Positions 16,526 to 26,019 of a stretch of 64,000 nt of DNA are shown here, in pieces. This DNA comes from Kitasatospora papulosa. GTDB lineage: Bacteria > Actinomycetota > Actinomycetes > Streptomycetales > Streptomycetaceae. How positions within the stretch are numbered: the stretch's first letter is position 1; each line of letters starts with the position of its first letter. The position numbers and the translations under genes are program-made. The stretch is taken from assembly GCF_000717245.1 (NCBI RefSeq), contig NZ_JNYQ01000004.1:310001-374000 (forward strand), in the 5' to 3' direction. The notes beneath the pieces are model-generated. The model saw only the letters and a list, made by a program, of their open reading frames with translations. It did no database searches and had not been told where the DNA came from.

Positions 16526-17188
16526 ATGAGACACCCCAGGACAGCTGTCATGTCGGCCGTGGCCGGTCTCGGACTCGGCCTCGCCGCCGCGCTCGGCACC
16601 ACCCCCGCGGTCGCCGCCGCCCCGTCCCCCGCGAGCACCGCCCAGGCCGGCTACGCCGCGTACGCCGGTTCGAGCGAGAACGCCAAGGCCAACAAGGCCT
16701 TCTTCGACGCCGTCATGAAGTCGGTCGCCGAGAAGCGGGCCGCGAACCCGGGTGCGGCGGCGGTCACCGTCGTCTACAGCACCACCAACGCCCCCAGCTT
16801 CCGCAGCCAGATAGCGAGCAGCACCAGCATCTGGAACAGCTCGGTCAGCAACGTCAAGCTGCAGGAGGGGTCGAACCCCGACTTCACCTACCGCGAGGGC
16901 AACGACTCCCGTGGGTCGTACGCGAGCACGAACGGCCACGGCAGCGGCTACATCTTCCTGGACTACGCCCAGAACCGGCAGTACAACTCGACCCGGGTCA
17001 CCGCCCATGAGACCGGGCACGTCCTCGGGCTGCCCGACCACTACACCGGCCCGTGCAGCGAGCTCATGTCCGGTGGCGGCCCCGGCACGTCCTGCACGAA
17101 CGCCTACCCGAACTCGACCGAGCGCTCGAGGGTGAACACCCTCTGGCAGAACGGCTTCGCGGCCGCGCTCGCCCGCGCGACCTCCTGA
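16526..17188 (+). CDS. snpA: Snapalysin (M7 secreted small neutral protease)
   Basis: A 220-residue preproenzyme of the M7 metzincin-like zinc protease unique to Streptomyces. The signal peptide spans residues 1 to about 31 (AVAGLGLGLAAALG, cleavage near TPAVAAA), followed by a propeptide. The zinc-binding motif HETGHVLGLPD is at residues 161-171, giving His161, His165 and Asp171 as ligands and Glu162 as base. Cys177 and Cys190 can form the conserved disulfide. Snapalysin cleaves before aromatic residues and is secreted. Regulation by the divergent LysR protein is expected from family knowledge. A short hairpin follows. Confidence 0.93.
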   Translation: MRHPRTAVMSAVAGLGLGLAAALGTTPAVAAAPSPASTAQAGYAAYAGSSENAKANKAFFDAVMKSVAEKRAANPGAAAVTVVYSTTNAPSFRSQIASSTSIWNSSVSNVKLQEGSNPDFTYREGNDSRGSYASTNGHGSGYIFLDYAQNRQYNSTRVTAHETGHVLGLPDHYTGPCSELMSGGGPGTSCTNAYPNSTERSRVNTLWQNGFAAALARATS

Positions 17189-17222
17189 CACGACTTCCGG
17201 CGCGACCGCATCACCCGGCACA

Positions 17223-17252
17223 GGGGCCGTTCCGCACCGGCGGGACGGCCCC
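17223..17252 (+). terminator. Hairpin after snpA
   Basis: Arms 17223-17233 and 17242-17252 (11 bp, one G-U pair), 8-base loop, 34 bp after the stop codon. Confidence 0.65.
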
Positions 17253-17270
17253 ACGGCGTTGCCGGAAGGG

Positions 17271-17939
17271 TCAGGCCAGTTCGAGCGGGAAGGCTCCCCG
17301 GTGCCCCGTGCCGGCCCCGTGCGCCGGGCGTGGTTCGAACTCCCGGCAGCTCCATATCTCCTGGACGAATCCGGTCCGCAGGTCCCAGAGGTCCGCGACG
17401 TCGTCCCCGCCCACCACGTCGCGGTAGGCGTCCTTCGCCCCGCGGAAGCAGGCGAGCCCGCCGGACAGCCCGCGGACCGGGGCCGGGAAGTAGTCGGAGA
17501 AGGCGCAGGCTATGCACGTCTGCAGATGGATGTCCGGCGGCAGGACCCGCTGCACCGTGGCCAGCGCCGCGGCGAAGTCGCCCTCGGCGCGGTTCGACTC
17601 GTACACCGCGCCGTCCAGATGGAGGGCCAGGCACAGGTCCGGATCCGCCCTGCGCAGGGACAGCAGGCAGCGGAGGGTGGCCTGGCGGGCCGTGCCGGCC
17701 GCGAGGACCGGCAGCGGCAGGTCCCACTCCAGGACGCAGTCGTCGAGCACGCCGTCCGGGAGGTCGAACAGCCCCTCGGTGGCCGGCGCGCCCTCCACGG
17801 GGCGCAGACCGTCGAAGCTCGCGCCCTCGAAGTCCGTGCCCCGCACCCGGATACGGAGCGACTGTCCGTCCGTGGTGAGAATGACGGCCTCGGAACCACG
17901 GCGGTCCCGGTACCAGCCTGCCCACGACTCATCTGTCAT
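17271..17939 (-). CDS. Conserved hypothetical protein (DUF6304-like)
   Basis: A 222-residue soluble protein starting MTDESWAGWYRDRRGSEAV. It has several cysteines clustered late (TCIACAFSDYF near residue 149, LACFRGAKDAY near 172, IWSCREFEPR near 206), but no complete metal-binding motif. It looks like the streptomycete family DUF6304, of unknown role; I am only moderately sure of that name. A segment LALHLDGAVYESNRAEGDFAA suggests an immunity- or carrier-like alpha/beta fold, which is speculation. It is convergent with snapalysin and lies 76 bp downstream of the acetyltransferase gene's stop side on the same strand. Confidence 0.7.
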   Translation of the reverse strand: MTDESWAGWYRDRRGSEAVILTTDGQSLRIRVRGTDFEGASFDGLRPVEGAPATEGLFDLPDGVLDDCVLEWDLPLPVLAAGTARQATLRCLLSLRRADPDLCLALHLDGAVYESNRAEGDFAAALATVQRVLPPDIHLQTCIACAFSDYFPAPVRGLSGGLACFRGAKDAYRDVVGGDDVADLWDLRTGFVQEIWSCREFEPRPAHGAGTGHRGAFPLELA

Positions 17940-18015
17940 GAGCAGGGACTGTAGCCCTGCCCCAGGGCCCGCCCTGCGGCACCCTCCCCTTCCGTGGGCC
18001 GGGTGGCCGGACCGC

Positions 18016-18612
18016 TCATCGGGCCTGCGGCTCACGCCACATGGGCCACATCGGCGGGCCCTCGGGAAGCTCGACGGTCCGTCCCGTGAAGGTGAAGCCG
18101 AGCCGTTCGTAGAGACCGCGGCTGCGCGCGCTGCTCGCCTCCAGGTAGGCAGGGGTCCCCTCCCGGTCGCAGCGCTCCAGGACCTCCCTCATCAGCGCTT
18201 CACCGATGCCCTCCCCCTGGCGCCCGGGGGCGACGCCGATCATCAACAGGTAGGCGTGCGCGCGGTCGTGGGGATGGACCGCTCCGGTCAGCCGCCCCAC
18301 CAGCTCGGCCCGCTCGTTGTCGGGATCCGCGGTCTCCCTCATGAGGGCGGGGGTGTCGTCCTCCTCCTCCGGCGCGCCCGCGGGCACATCGAGCCAGAGG
18401 GCCGTCGCCGTGCCGTCCTCCAGCAGGTCGACACGTCCCTCCTCCAGCGCGACGTCCGCGAAGACCCCCAGGAACCTCCCGTGCACCGCGTGCCGGTGAT
18501 CCTCGTCCGGGAAGACCCAGCAGCTCACCGGGTCGTGGTGGAAGGCCTCCGCCAGGATCCGTACGACCTGGTCCCTGTCCCGCCGCTCCGCCTGCCGTAC
18601 GCGTACGCCCAT
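18016..18612 (-). CDS. GNAT-family N-acetyltransferase
   Basis: A 198-residue acetyltransferase with one GNAT fold. The acetyl-CoA-binding motif A is IGVAPGRQGEGIGEALMREVL near residue 126 (the Q/RxxGxG/A pattern), followed by the C-terminal motif RGLYERLGFTFTGRTVELP. The N-terminus VRQAERRDRDQVVRIL is typical. The substrate is unknown. The ATG at 18612 was chosen over an upstream in-frame ATG at 18669 because the extension lacks family similarity. It lies between the polyprenyl synthase and the hypothetical gene on the same strand. Confidence 0.87.
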   Translation of the reverse strand: MGVRVRQAERRDRDQVVRILAEAFHHDPVSCWVFPDEDHRHAVHGRFLGVFADVALEEGRVDLLEDGTATALWLDVPAGAPEEEDDTPALMRETADPDNERAELVGRLTGAVHPHDRAHAYLLMIGVAPGRQGEGIGEALMREVLERCDREGTPAYLEASSARSRGLYERLGFTFTGRTVELPEGPPMWPMWREPQAR

Positions 18613-18705
18613 GACCGGCCCCGCCCCTTCGTCCCGTGGTGGATCGTCGCAACCGACCGACGGAATCATAGAGTTGGCCGACCGGCCGGTCCTGGGCGGT
18701 CCGGT

Positions 18706-19755
18706 TCAGTACGTTCTGCGGGTGACGAACTCGGCCAGGGCCAGCAGGTCTCCGGCAGCGGCCGGGTCGGGGACCGCGCGGGACAGATGGTGCACGGCCC
18801 GGGCCATCCGGTCCGCGGCCGCAGCCTGGGCCCAGTCACGGCCCCCCGCCCGTTCGACCGCGTCCGCGGCGCTCCTCACCTCCCTCGGCGTGTTCATGGC
18901 GCCCCGGTAGAGCGCGGCGAGCTCGGCGGCCGCCGGGGTGCCCGAGGTGAGCGCGGCGACCACCGGCAGGGACTTCTTGTGGGCGGTCAGGTCCGCGCCG
19001 ACCGGTTTGCCCGTGCGGGCCGTGTCGCCCCAGATGCCGATCAGGTCGTCGATGAGCTGGAAGGCGAGGCCCGCCTCCCTTCCGAAGCCGTCCATCGCGC
19101 GCACCGCCCTCTCGTCCGCCCCGCCGTAGAGCGCGCCCAGGGCGCAGGCACAGCCGAGCAGGGCGCCGGTCTTGGCCATGGCCATGGCCAGGCACTCGTC
19201 CAGGGTGACGTCGTCCGGGCCGCGGTCCTCCAGGCCGCAGTCGGCCTGCTGTCCCGCGCAGAGCTCGATGACGCAGGTGGAGAGCCGTCCCGCCGCGTGC
19301 GGGGACGCCGGGTGCGGATCGTCCGTCAGGAGGCGGAGGGCGAGCGAGAACATCGCGTCACCCGTGATCACGGCGTCGGGCACACCGAACACCGCCCAGG
19401 CCGTGGGCCGGTGCCGGCGCGTGGTGTCCTCGTCGATGACGTCGTCGTGGAGCAGGGTGAAGTTGTGCGCGAGTTCCACGGCGACCGCGGCACGCATGGC
19501 GGCGTCCGGATCGCCTCCCACCGCGCGGGCGGCGGCCAGGACGAGGGCAGGGCGGATGGCCTTGCCGGCCCGGCCCGCCGCGGGCGTCCCGTCGGCGTCC
19601 TGCCAGCCGAAGTGGTACTTGGCGACCCGCCGGATCGCCCCGGGCAGCGTCTCGACGGCTGCCCGCAGCTGCGGATCGACGGCGTCACGGGTGCGCTCCA
19701 GGAGCGCGACGGCCTTGTCCTCCTCCATCGCGGCATCCGTACTGGTCATGGTCAC
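18706..19755 (-). CDS. Polyprenyl (geranylgeranyl-type) diphosphate synthase, probable encapsulin cargo
   Basis: A 349-residue trans-isoprenyl diphosphate synthase that condenses isopentenyl diphosphate with allylic diphosphates. The first Asp-rich motif is DDVID at residues 104-108 and the second region is FQLIDDLIGIWGD at 232-244; both Asp sets needed for magnesium are present. Phe99, five residues before the first motif, resembles type I GGPP synthases, so a C20 product is a fair guess. The GTG at 19755 is 5 bases after AAGGAG; an ATG at 19749 is also possible. It lies 91 bp downstream of a family 2B encapsulin shell gene, behind a strong hairpin. In that encapsulin family isoprenoid enzymes are typical cargo. 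Confidence 0.9.
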   Translation of the reverse strand: MTMTSTDAAMEEDKAVALLERTRDAVDPQLRAAVETLPGAIRRVAKYHFGWQDADGTPAAGRAGKAIRPALVLAAARAVGGDPDAAMRAAVAVELAHNFTLLHDDVIDEDTTRRHRPTAWAVFGVPDAVITGDAMFSLALRLLTDDPHPASPHAAGRLSTCVIELCAGQQADCGLEDRGPDDVTLDECLAMAMAKTGALLGCACALGALYGGADERAVRAMDGFGREAGLAFQLIDDLIGIWGDTARTGKPVGADLTAHKKSLPVVAALTSGTPAAAELAALYRGAMNTPREVRSAADAVERAGGRDWAQAAAADRMARAVHHLSRAVPDPAAAGDLLALAEFVTRRTY

Positions 19756-19807
19756 GGTCACTCCTTCCGGGTGCCACGGGGCACCGGTGTCGCGGCCTGG
19801 GCCTGCC

Positions 19808-19836
19808 GGGGCCCGGGCGCCGTACGCCCGGGCCCC
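19808..19836 (-). terminator. Intercistronic hairpin between encapsulin and polyprenyl synthase
   Basis: Perfect 12-bp GC-only stem (19808-19819 with 19825-19836), 5-base loop, beginning 11 bases after the shell gene stop and 53 bases before the synthase start. It probably acts as a partial terminator or mRNA-stabilising end that lowers cargo relative to shell. Confidence 0.65.
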
Positions 19837-19846
19837 CCGGGGAGCG

Positions 19847-21250
19847 TCACCGCCAGCGGCTGACCTCCACGTTCTCCAGGACCCCGAGGGCGTCGGGCAC
19901 GAGGACGGCGGCGGAGTAGTACGCCGTCACGAGGTACGAGATGATCGCCTGCTCGTCGATGCCCATGAAGCGCACCGAGAGGCTCGGCTCGATCTCGTCC
20001 GGGATCCCGCTCTGCTGGAGTCCGACGACACCCTGGTCCGCCTCGCCGGTCCGCATGCAGATGATCGACGTGGTGCGGGCGTCGGTGACCGGGATCTTGT
20101 TGCAGGGGAAGATCGGCACCCCTCGCCAGGCGGGTACGTGGTGCCCGCCGACCTCGACGCTCTGCGGTACCAGGCCGCGCTTGTTGCACTCACGGCCGAA
20201 GGCCGCGATGGCCCGGGGATGCGCGAGGAAGAGGTTCGATCCGCGTCGCCGCGACAGGAGCTCGTCCATGTCGTCGGGACCGGGCGCCCCGGCGTGGGGC
20301 TGGATCCGCTGCCCGTAGTCGCAGTTGTGCAGCAGGCCGAACTCCCGGTTGTTGACGAGCTCGTGCTCCTGGCGCTCGCGCAGCGCCTCGACGGTGAGGC
20401 GCAACTGCTGCTCGGTCTGGTTCATCGGCTGGTTGTAGAGGTCGGCCACCCGGGTGTGGACCTTCAGCACGGTCTGGGCGACGCTCAGTTCGTACTCGCG
20501 GGGCGACGACTCGTAGTCGACGAAGGTGTGCGGGACGACGCTCTCGCCCACGTGCCCCGCCGAGAGGTCGATCTCCGCCTCGCCGTACGGGTTGGTCCGC
20601 TGGTGCGGGATCGCGAGCAGTCCGGCGAGGTGGTCGCGGAGCGAGTCGGCCCGGGCCGCGAGGTTGAGCACGTCCGACCGGCGCAGGGTGAGCAGGGTGC
20701 AGGCGGTGACCGCACGGGCCGTGTACTGCCAGGTCGCGTCGCCGTCGACCAGGACGTGGTCGCCGAAGTAGGCGCCGTCGGCGAGGACTCCGAGCACCGT
20801 CTCGTCGCCGTACGGCCCGGTCCCGATCTTCTCGACCTTGCCGTGGGCCAGCAGGTGGACGCGGTCCGCCGCGTCGCCGGCCGCGGCGAGGACCTCTCCG
20901 GCCGCGACGTCGCGCTGCTCGCACCTGCGCGCCAGCTCACCCAGCACGTCCTCGTCGGCGAAGTCGCGCAGGGCGGGAAGCTCCCCGAGCTCGGCGGGGA
21001 TGACCGCGACCCGGTCGCCGGTCTGGACGAATGTCACCCTGCCGTCCCCGACCGAATGGCTCAGCCGGCGGTTCACCCGGTACGTGCCGCCCTGCACCTG
21101 CACCCACGGGAGCATGCGCAGCAGCCACCGCGAGGAGATCTCCTGCATCTGCGGGGCGGACTTGGTCGTCGTCGCGAGGTTCCGCGCGGCCGCCGTGCCG
21201 AGACTCTGCTGCGGCGGCTGCGTGTCGCGAACCTCTTCACCAACGGACAT
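19847..21250 (-). CDS. eshA: Family 2B encapsulin shell protein with embedded cNMP-binding domain (EshA type)
   Basis: A 467-residue protein. The flanks (residues about 20-85 and 215-467) match the HK97-fold shell of family 2 encapsulins: SSRWLLRMLPWVQVQGGTY, FLAHPRAIAAFGRECNKRG, GVPIFPCNKIPVTDARTTS, and the C-terminal SYLVTAYYSAAVLVPDALG. Between them, residues about 90-210, sits a cyclic-nucleotide-binding domain (VHLLAHGKVEKIG, GAYFGDHVLVDGDATWQYTARAV), where the usual Glu of the phosphate cassette is Asp. Such insertion defines family 2B. EshA of S. griseus and S. coelicolor (SCO5249) is this protein, reported to form large oligomers and affect antibiotic production. The ATG at 21250 has GAGAGGA upstream. 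It probably encloses the neighbouring polyprenyl synthase. Confidence 0.93.
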   Translation of the reverse strand: MSVGEEVRDTQPPQQSLGTAAARNLATTTKSAPQMQEISSRWLLRMLPWVQVQGGTYRVNRRLSHSVGDGRVTFVQTGDRVAVIPAELGELPALRDFADEDVLGELARRCEQRDVAAGEVLAAAGDAADRVHLLAHGKVEKIGTGPYGDETVLGVLADGAYFGDHVLVDGDATWQYTARAVTACTLLTLRRSDVLNLAARADSLRDHLAGLLAIPHQRTNPYGEAEIDLSAGHVGESVVPHTFVDYESSPREYELSVAQTVLKVHTRVADLYNQPMNQTEQQLRLTVEALRERQEHELVNNREFGLLHNCDYGQRIQPHAGAPGPDDMDELLSRRRGSNLFLAHPRAIAAFGRECNKRGLVPQSVEVGGHHVPAWRGVPIFPCNKIPVTDARTTSIICMRTGEADQGVVGLQQSGIPDEIEPSLSVRFMGIDEQAIISYLVTAYYSAAVLVPDALGVLENVEVSRWR

Positions 21251-21318
21251 CCGACATCCTCTCGATCATGATCTGACCTGCGTGAAGAAGACTTGCAGCC
21301 GGAGGACGAAGCGCGCTA

Positions 21319-21336
21319 TCACACAAAAGAGTGTGA
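21319..21336. promoter_or_regulatory. Inverted repeat upstream of eshA
   Basis: TCACAC (21319-21324) / GTGTGA (21331-21336) with an AAAAGA centre, about 70-85 bp upstream of the eshA start in an AT-rich island. The arms resemble Crp half-sites in the opposite (everted) orientation. Candidate operator for eshA or the divergent gene. Confidence 0.4.
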
Positions 21337-21532
21337 CTAGTCGGTCCCGAGGAGGGGCACCTCACCCGCACTCGGTGCCCGGGCGGGGCCCCGGGGCACC
21401 GCATTCGGACACCCGGTCGAACGGGACCGGGTGACCTAGGACTTCGGTCGGTACGGCGGATGCGACCTCGACGTCCCCGGCTGCGACCCGCGCCCGTTAC
21501 GCGGCCGTGGAAGCCCGCATAGCGTGCTCGCC

Positions 21533-22555
21533 ATGGATACGACAGGCACCCTCGACGAGGCGCTCCAACGGCTTCACGCCTCCGGCCCCGAGCGGCTGGG
21601 ACGGCTGACCAACCACGCGCCGATGGCCGTCGAGGCCCTCGCCGCCCGCGGTCAGGAGGCGGCCGTGCACCGCTGGCTCGACCTGTACGCGTCCCGGCTG
21701 GAGGAGTTCCCGGACGCCGTCGAGCCGATCGCGGACGCCGACTGGCGTTCCGCTCTGGGCGACCCGCGCCGCGCCGCCGACTGGATAGCCCGGTTCGGCC
21801 GCGAACTCGGCGAACGGCCCTGGCGCGACGTGCTCGCCCTGTGGTGGCCGCGTCTCCTGCCCGGCATGTACGGAGGATCGACGCATCCGGTGATCCGCGT
21901 GGGCCATGCCGTGCGCACGCTCCTGGCGGACCGGAGCGGGGGCGGGATCACCGAGCCGCGTCTGACCGAGCTCGCCCACGCCCTCGGGTACTGGGCGGCC
22001 CGCCACCACCCCGTCGCGGACCTGGTCCCCGTGTCCGGCGCCGCCGACGCCGCGGCGGCCCTCGACGCGGTGGTGCCGCTCGACGTGCGGGAGGGCGGCT
22101 TCCCGGCCCGGCTCGGCCGGGTCAGGAGTCTGCCGGTGTGGGCGGCGGCCGTCACGGACCCTGCCGAGGCGCACCGCCGGCTCACCGAACTCGTCCGGGC
22201 GGCCACGCACCGGTACGCCACCCACGGCCACGGCGACGCGACGATGCTGGTGCACGCGGCCACGGCTCCCAACGCCGTCCTGCGCACGCTGCCCGCCCTT
22301 CCCCGGGCCCTGTGGGTCCCGAGTCTCCGGGCGGCCTGGACGGCCTCCGCGGCGGTGACCGCCATGTACGCGCCGGACGCCCCGGAGCCCTGTGTCCCGC
22401 CGGGCGCCGTCACCCCCGAAGAGGTCTTCGAGCGTGCCCTGGCGCACGGCGACGAACACGTCGTCAAGCTGGCCGACACGGCGCTCGACGTCGGCGACGA
22501 GCGGGCGTTCGCGGCGGCCCTGCGTGCCGTGGAGCTCGGCGAACCGCTGCGGTAG
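21533..22555 (+). CDS. Questin-oxidase-like (DUF4243) protein
   Basis: A 340-residue protein of the questin oxidase/AflY-like family, whose fungal members act as Baeyer-Villiger-type oxidases in polyketide pathways. Family-like stretches are FGRELGERPWRDVLALWWPRLLPGMYGG near residue 86 and THPVIRVGHAVRTLL near 114, then HGDATMLVHAATAPNAVLRTLPAL near 235. No classical flavin-binding motif is expected in the family and none is seen. The bacterial role is unknown. The ATG at 21533 begins MDTTGTLDEALQRLH. It is divergent from the encapsulin gene across 282 bp and ends 6 bp from the convergent FAD oxidase gene. Confidence 0.8.
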   Translation: MDTTGTLDEALQRLHASGPERLGRLTNHAPMAVEALAARGQEAAVHRWLDLYASRLEEFPDAVEPIADADWRSALGDPRRAADWIARFGRELGERPWRDVLALWWPRLLPGMYGGSTHPVIRVGHAVRTLLADRSGGGITEPRLTELAHALGYWAARHHPVADLVPVSGAADAAAALDAVVPLDVREGGFPARLGRVRSLPVWAAAVTDPAEAHRRLTELVRAATHRYATHGHGDATMLVHAATAPNAVLRTLPALPRALWVPSLRAAWTASAAVTAMYAPDAPEPCVPPGAVTPEEVFERALAHGDEHVVKLADTALDVGDERAFAAALRAVELGEPLR

Positions 22556-22561
22556 GGCGGT

Positions 22562-23950
<1,389 letters not shown>

Positions 23951-24053
23951 GGCCGCTGACCACCTCTCTCGCCCACGCGCGCCCCGCATCCGTCACGGGG
24001 CCGCACCCCTCCATCATGACGCGCCCCCTCCGGCCGGAACCGGGCACCCTAAC

Positions 24054-24070
24054 TTGCATCCACAATGCAA
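24054..24070 (+). promoter_or_regulatory. Candidate NsrR operator at its own gene
   Basis: TTGCAT (24054-24059) / ATGCAA (24065-24070) with a 5-bp centre, 19 bp upstream of the nsrR start. The same GCAT-N5-ATGC core recurs in front of hmp. Confidence 0.6.
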
Positions 24071-24088
24071 CTTATCTACGCTGCCGCC

Positions 24089-24541
24089 ATGCGGCTGACG
24101 CGATTCACCGATGTGGCGCTGCGGGTGCTCATGCGCCTGACCGTCACGACGGACGGCGAGGACCCGCCGACCACCCGCGAGGTGGCGGCCACCATGGAGG
24201 TGCCCTACACCCACGCGGCCAAGGTCGTGGCCCGCCTCCAGCACCTCGGGCTCGTCGACGCGCGCCGGGGCCGCGGCGGGGGCCTCACGCTCACCACCGC
24301 GGGGCGCTCCGCCTCGATCGGCACCCTGGTGAGAGAGCTGGAGGGGCCGGGCGAAGTCGTCGAATGCGAGGGGGACACCCCGTGCCCCCTGCGGTCCGCC
24401 TGCCGGCTCCGCTCGGCACTGCGACGGGCCGAAGAGGCCTTCTACGCCTCGCTCGACCCGCTCACGGTCAGCGATCTCGCCGCCTCCCCCACCGGCCCGC
24501 TCCTGCTGGGCATCAGCCGCGGCCGCCCGGCGCCGGGCTGA
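24089..24541 (+). CDS. nsrR: Rrf2-family nitric-oxide-sensing repressor NsrR
   Basis: A 150-residue Rrf2-family iron-sulphur regulator. Residues 1-60 are the winged helix (MRLTRFTDVALRVLMRL, then TREVAATMEVPYTHAAKVVA). The cluster ligands Cys93, Cys99 and Cys105 sit in VECEGDTPCPLRSACRL, the same positions reported for S. coelicolor NsrR, which binds a [4Fe-4S] cluster that reacts with NO. It lies directly upstream of the flavohaemoglobin gene, the main NsrR target. The ATG at 24089 was chosen over 24065, which lies within the operator. A GCAT-N5-ATGC site in front of each gene suggests autorepression and hmp repression. Confidence 0.93.
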   Translation: MRLTRFTDVALRVLMRLTVTTDGEDPPTTREVAATMEVPYTHAAKVVARLQHLGLVDARRGRGGGLTLTTAGRSASIGTLVRELEGPGEVVECEGDTPCPLRSACRLRSALRRAEEAFYASLDPLTVSDLAASPTGPLLLGISRGRPAPG

Positions 24542-24603
24542 TCCACCGGCCCCCGCCGACCGCACCCCACGGCGCACGGCGACAGGATCGCGCTGCCTAA
24601 AAA

Positions 24604-24621
24604 TATGCATCTCACATGCCA
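24604..24621 (+). promoter_or_regulatory. Candidate NsrR operator upstream of hmp
   Basis: TATGCAT-CTCAC-ATGCCA (24604-24621) in an AT-rich island that also contains a -10-like TAAAAAT just upstream (about 24598). It shares the GCAT-N5-ATGC core with the site upstream of nsrR. Confidence 0.6.
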
Positions 24622-24670
24622 ATTAAACGGGTCCGCATGAGGCCCGCCTTCGCACCAGAGGAGTCAACCG

Positions 24671-25876
24671 ATGCTCTCCGAGACGTCGACCGCCACCGTC
24701 CGAGCCACCCTCCCCGCCGTGGGAGCGGCCATCGGGGACATCGCGGACCTCTTCTACCGGAAGCTGTTCGAGGCCCACCCGGAACTCCTCAGGGACCTGT
24801 TCAACCGGGGCAACCAGGCCTCCGGCACACAGCGCCGGGCACTCGCCGGATCCATCGCCGCCTTCGCCACCCGGCTCGTGGAGAACCCGGGGACCCGGCC
24901 CGACGTGATGCTGAACCGCATCGCCCACAAGCACGCCTCGCTCGGCATCACCGCCCCGCAGTACGCCGTCGTCCACACCCATCTCCTCGCGGCCGTCGCC
25001 GAGGTCCTCGGCGACGCCGTCACCCCCGAGGTCGCCGCGGCCTGGGACGAGGTCTACTGGCTGATGGCCAACGCGCTCATCGCCCTCGAGGAGCGGCTCT
25101 ACGCGCAGCAGGACGTGACGGCCGGCGACGTGTGGCGCGAGTGGACGGTGACGTCCCGCGTCGAGGACACCGAGGACGTGGCGACCTTCCGCATCACACC
25201 GGCCGACGGCGCCCCCGCACCGGCCTTCCGGCCGGGCCAGTACGTCTCCGTCCAGGTGGAACTGCCCGACGGCGCCCACCAGATACGCCAGTACAGCCTC
25301 ACCGGTTCCACCCGCTCCACGACGCGCTCCTTCTCGGTCAAGCGGGTGCGGGGCGAGGCCGGACCGGAGGGCGAGGTCTCCGCGCACCTGCACGAGCGGC
25401 TGCGCCCCGGGGACCGGCTGCGCGTCTCGGCGCCGTACGGCGACCTGGTGCTCGACGGGTCCGACGCCCCGCTGCTCCTCGCCTCGGCCGGCATCGGCTG
25501 CACCCCGATCCTGTCGATGCTGGAGCACCTGGCGGAGGAGGGGCACGGTTCCCCGGTCACCGTGGTGCACGGTGACCGCTCGCCCGCCGACCACGCGCTG
25601 CGCGCGGACCACGAGGCGCTCACCGGCAGGCTCCCCGGCGCCGTCTCCCACTTCTGGTACGAGAACCCGGAGCCCGCCCCGTCCGGCGGGAGCACGGACC
25701 GCACCGGCAGGGTCGACCTGAGCGACGTGGCCGTCGCCCCCGGGACCCGCGCCTACCTCTGCGGCCCGCTCCCCTTCATGCGCGCCGTCCGCTCGCAGCT
25801 CCTCGGCAAGGGCGTGGCCCCGGCCGACATCCACTACGAGGTGTTCGGCCCCGATCTGTGGCTCGCCCAGGACTGA
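24671..25876 (+). CDS. hmp: Flavohaemoglobin / nitric oxide dioxygenase
   Basis: A 401-residue flavohaemoprotein that oxidises NO to nitrate with NAD(P)H and oxygen. The globin domain (residues 1-140) shows LFYRKLFEAHPELLRDLFNRGNQ and the proximal-histidine region NRIAHKHASLGITAPQYAVV. The FAD domain carries RQYSLTGSTRS near residue 216, and the NAD domain shows SAGIGCTPILSMLEHLA near 276 and the C-terminal FGPDLWL. The length is normal. It is preceded by NsrR and a matching palindrome, so it should be induced by NO. The ATG at 24671 follows AGAGGAG. Confidence 0.95.
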   Translation: MLSETSTATVRATLPAVGAAIGDIADLFYRKLFEAHPELLRDLFNRGNQASGTQRRALAGSIAAFATRLVENPGTRPDVMLNRIAHKHASLGITAPQYAVVHTHLLAAVAEVLGDAVTPEVAAAWDEVYWLMANALIALEERLYAQQDVTAGDVWREWTVTSRVEDTEDVATFRITPADGAPAPAFRPGQYVSVQVELPDGAHQIRQYSLTGSTRSTTRSFSVKRVRGEAGPEGEVSAHLHERLRPGDRLRVSAPYGDLVLDGSDAPLLLASAGIGCTPILSMLEHLAEEGHGSPVTVVHGDRSPADHALRADHEALTGRLPGAVSHFWYENPEPAPSGGSTDRTGRVDLSDVAVAPGTRAYLCGPLPFMRAVRSQLLGKGVAPADIHYEVFGPDLWLAQD

Positions 25877-26019
25877 GCCCGGCCACCCGGGGCGTTCGCG
25901 GACTGTCCGGATCGAATCGCACACGGCTCGGACAGCGCCCGAACAGGTTTGCCGGAGCCTCTTGTTCCGGTACAAGCGCTGTACGGGACACACTCCCCCG
26001 CGAACGTAAGGAGTCGGCC

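Noticed and set aside
25970..25984. GTACA-N5-TGTAC palindrome upstream of the amidase as a LexA or other named operator
   Set aside because: It does not match the actinobacterial SOS box (GAAC-N4-GTTC) and no regulator could be assigned; mentioned only in the amidase entry.
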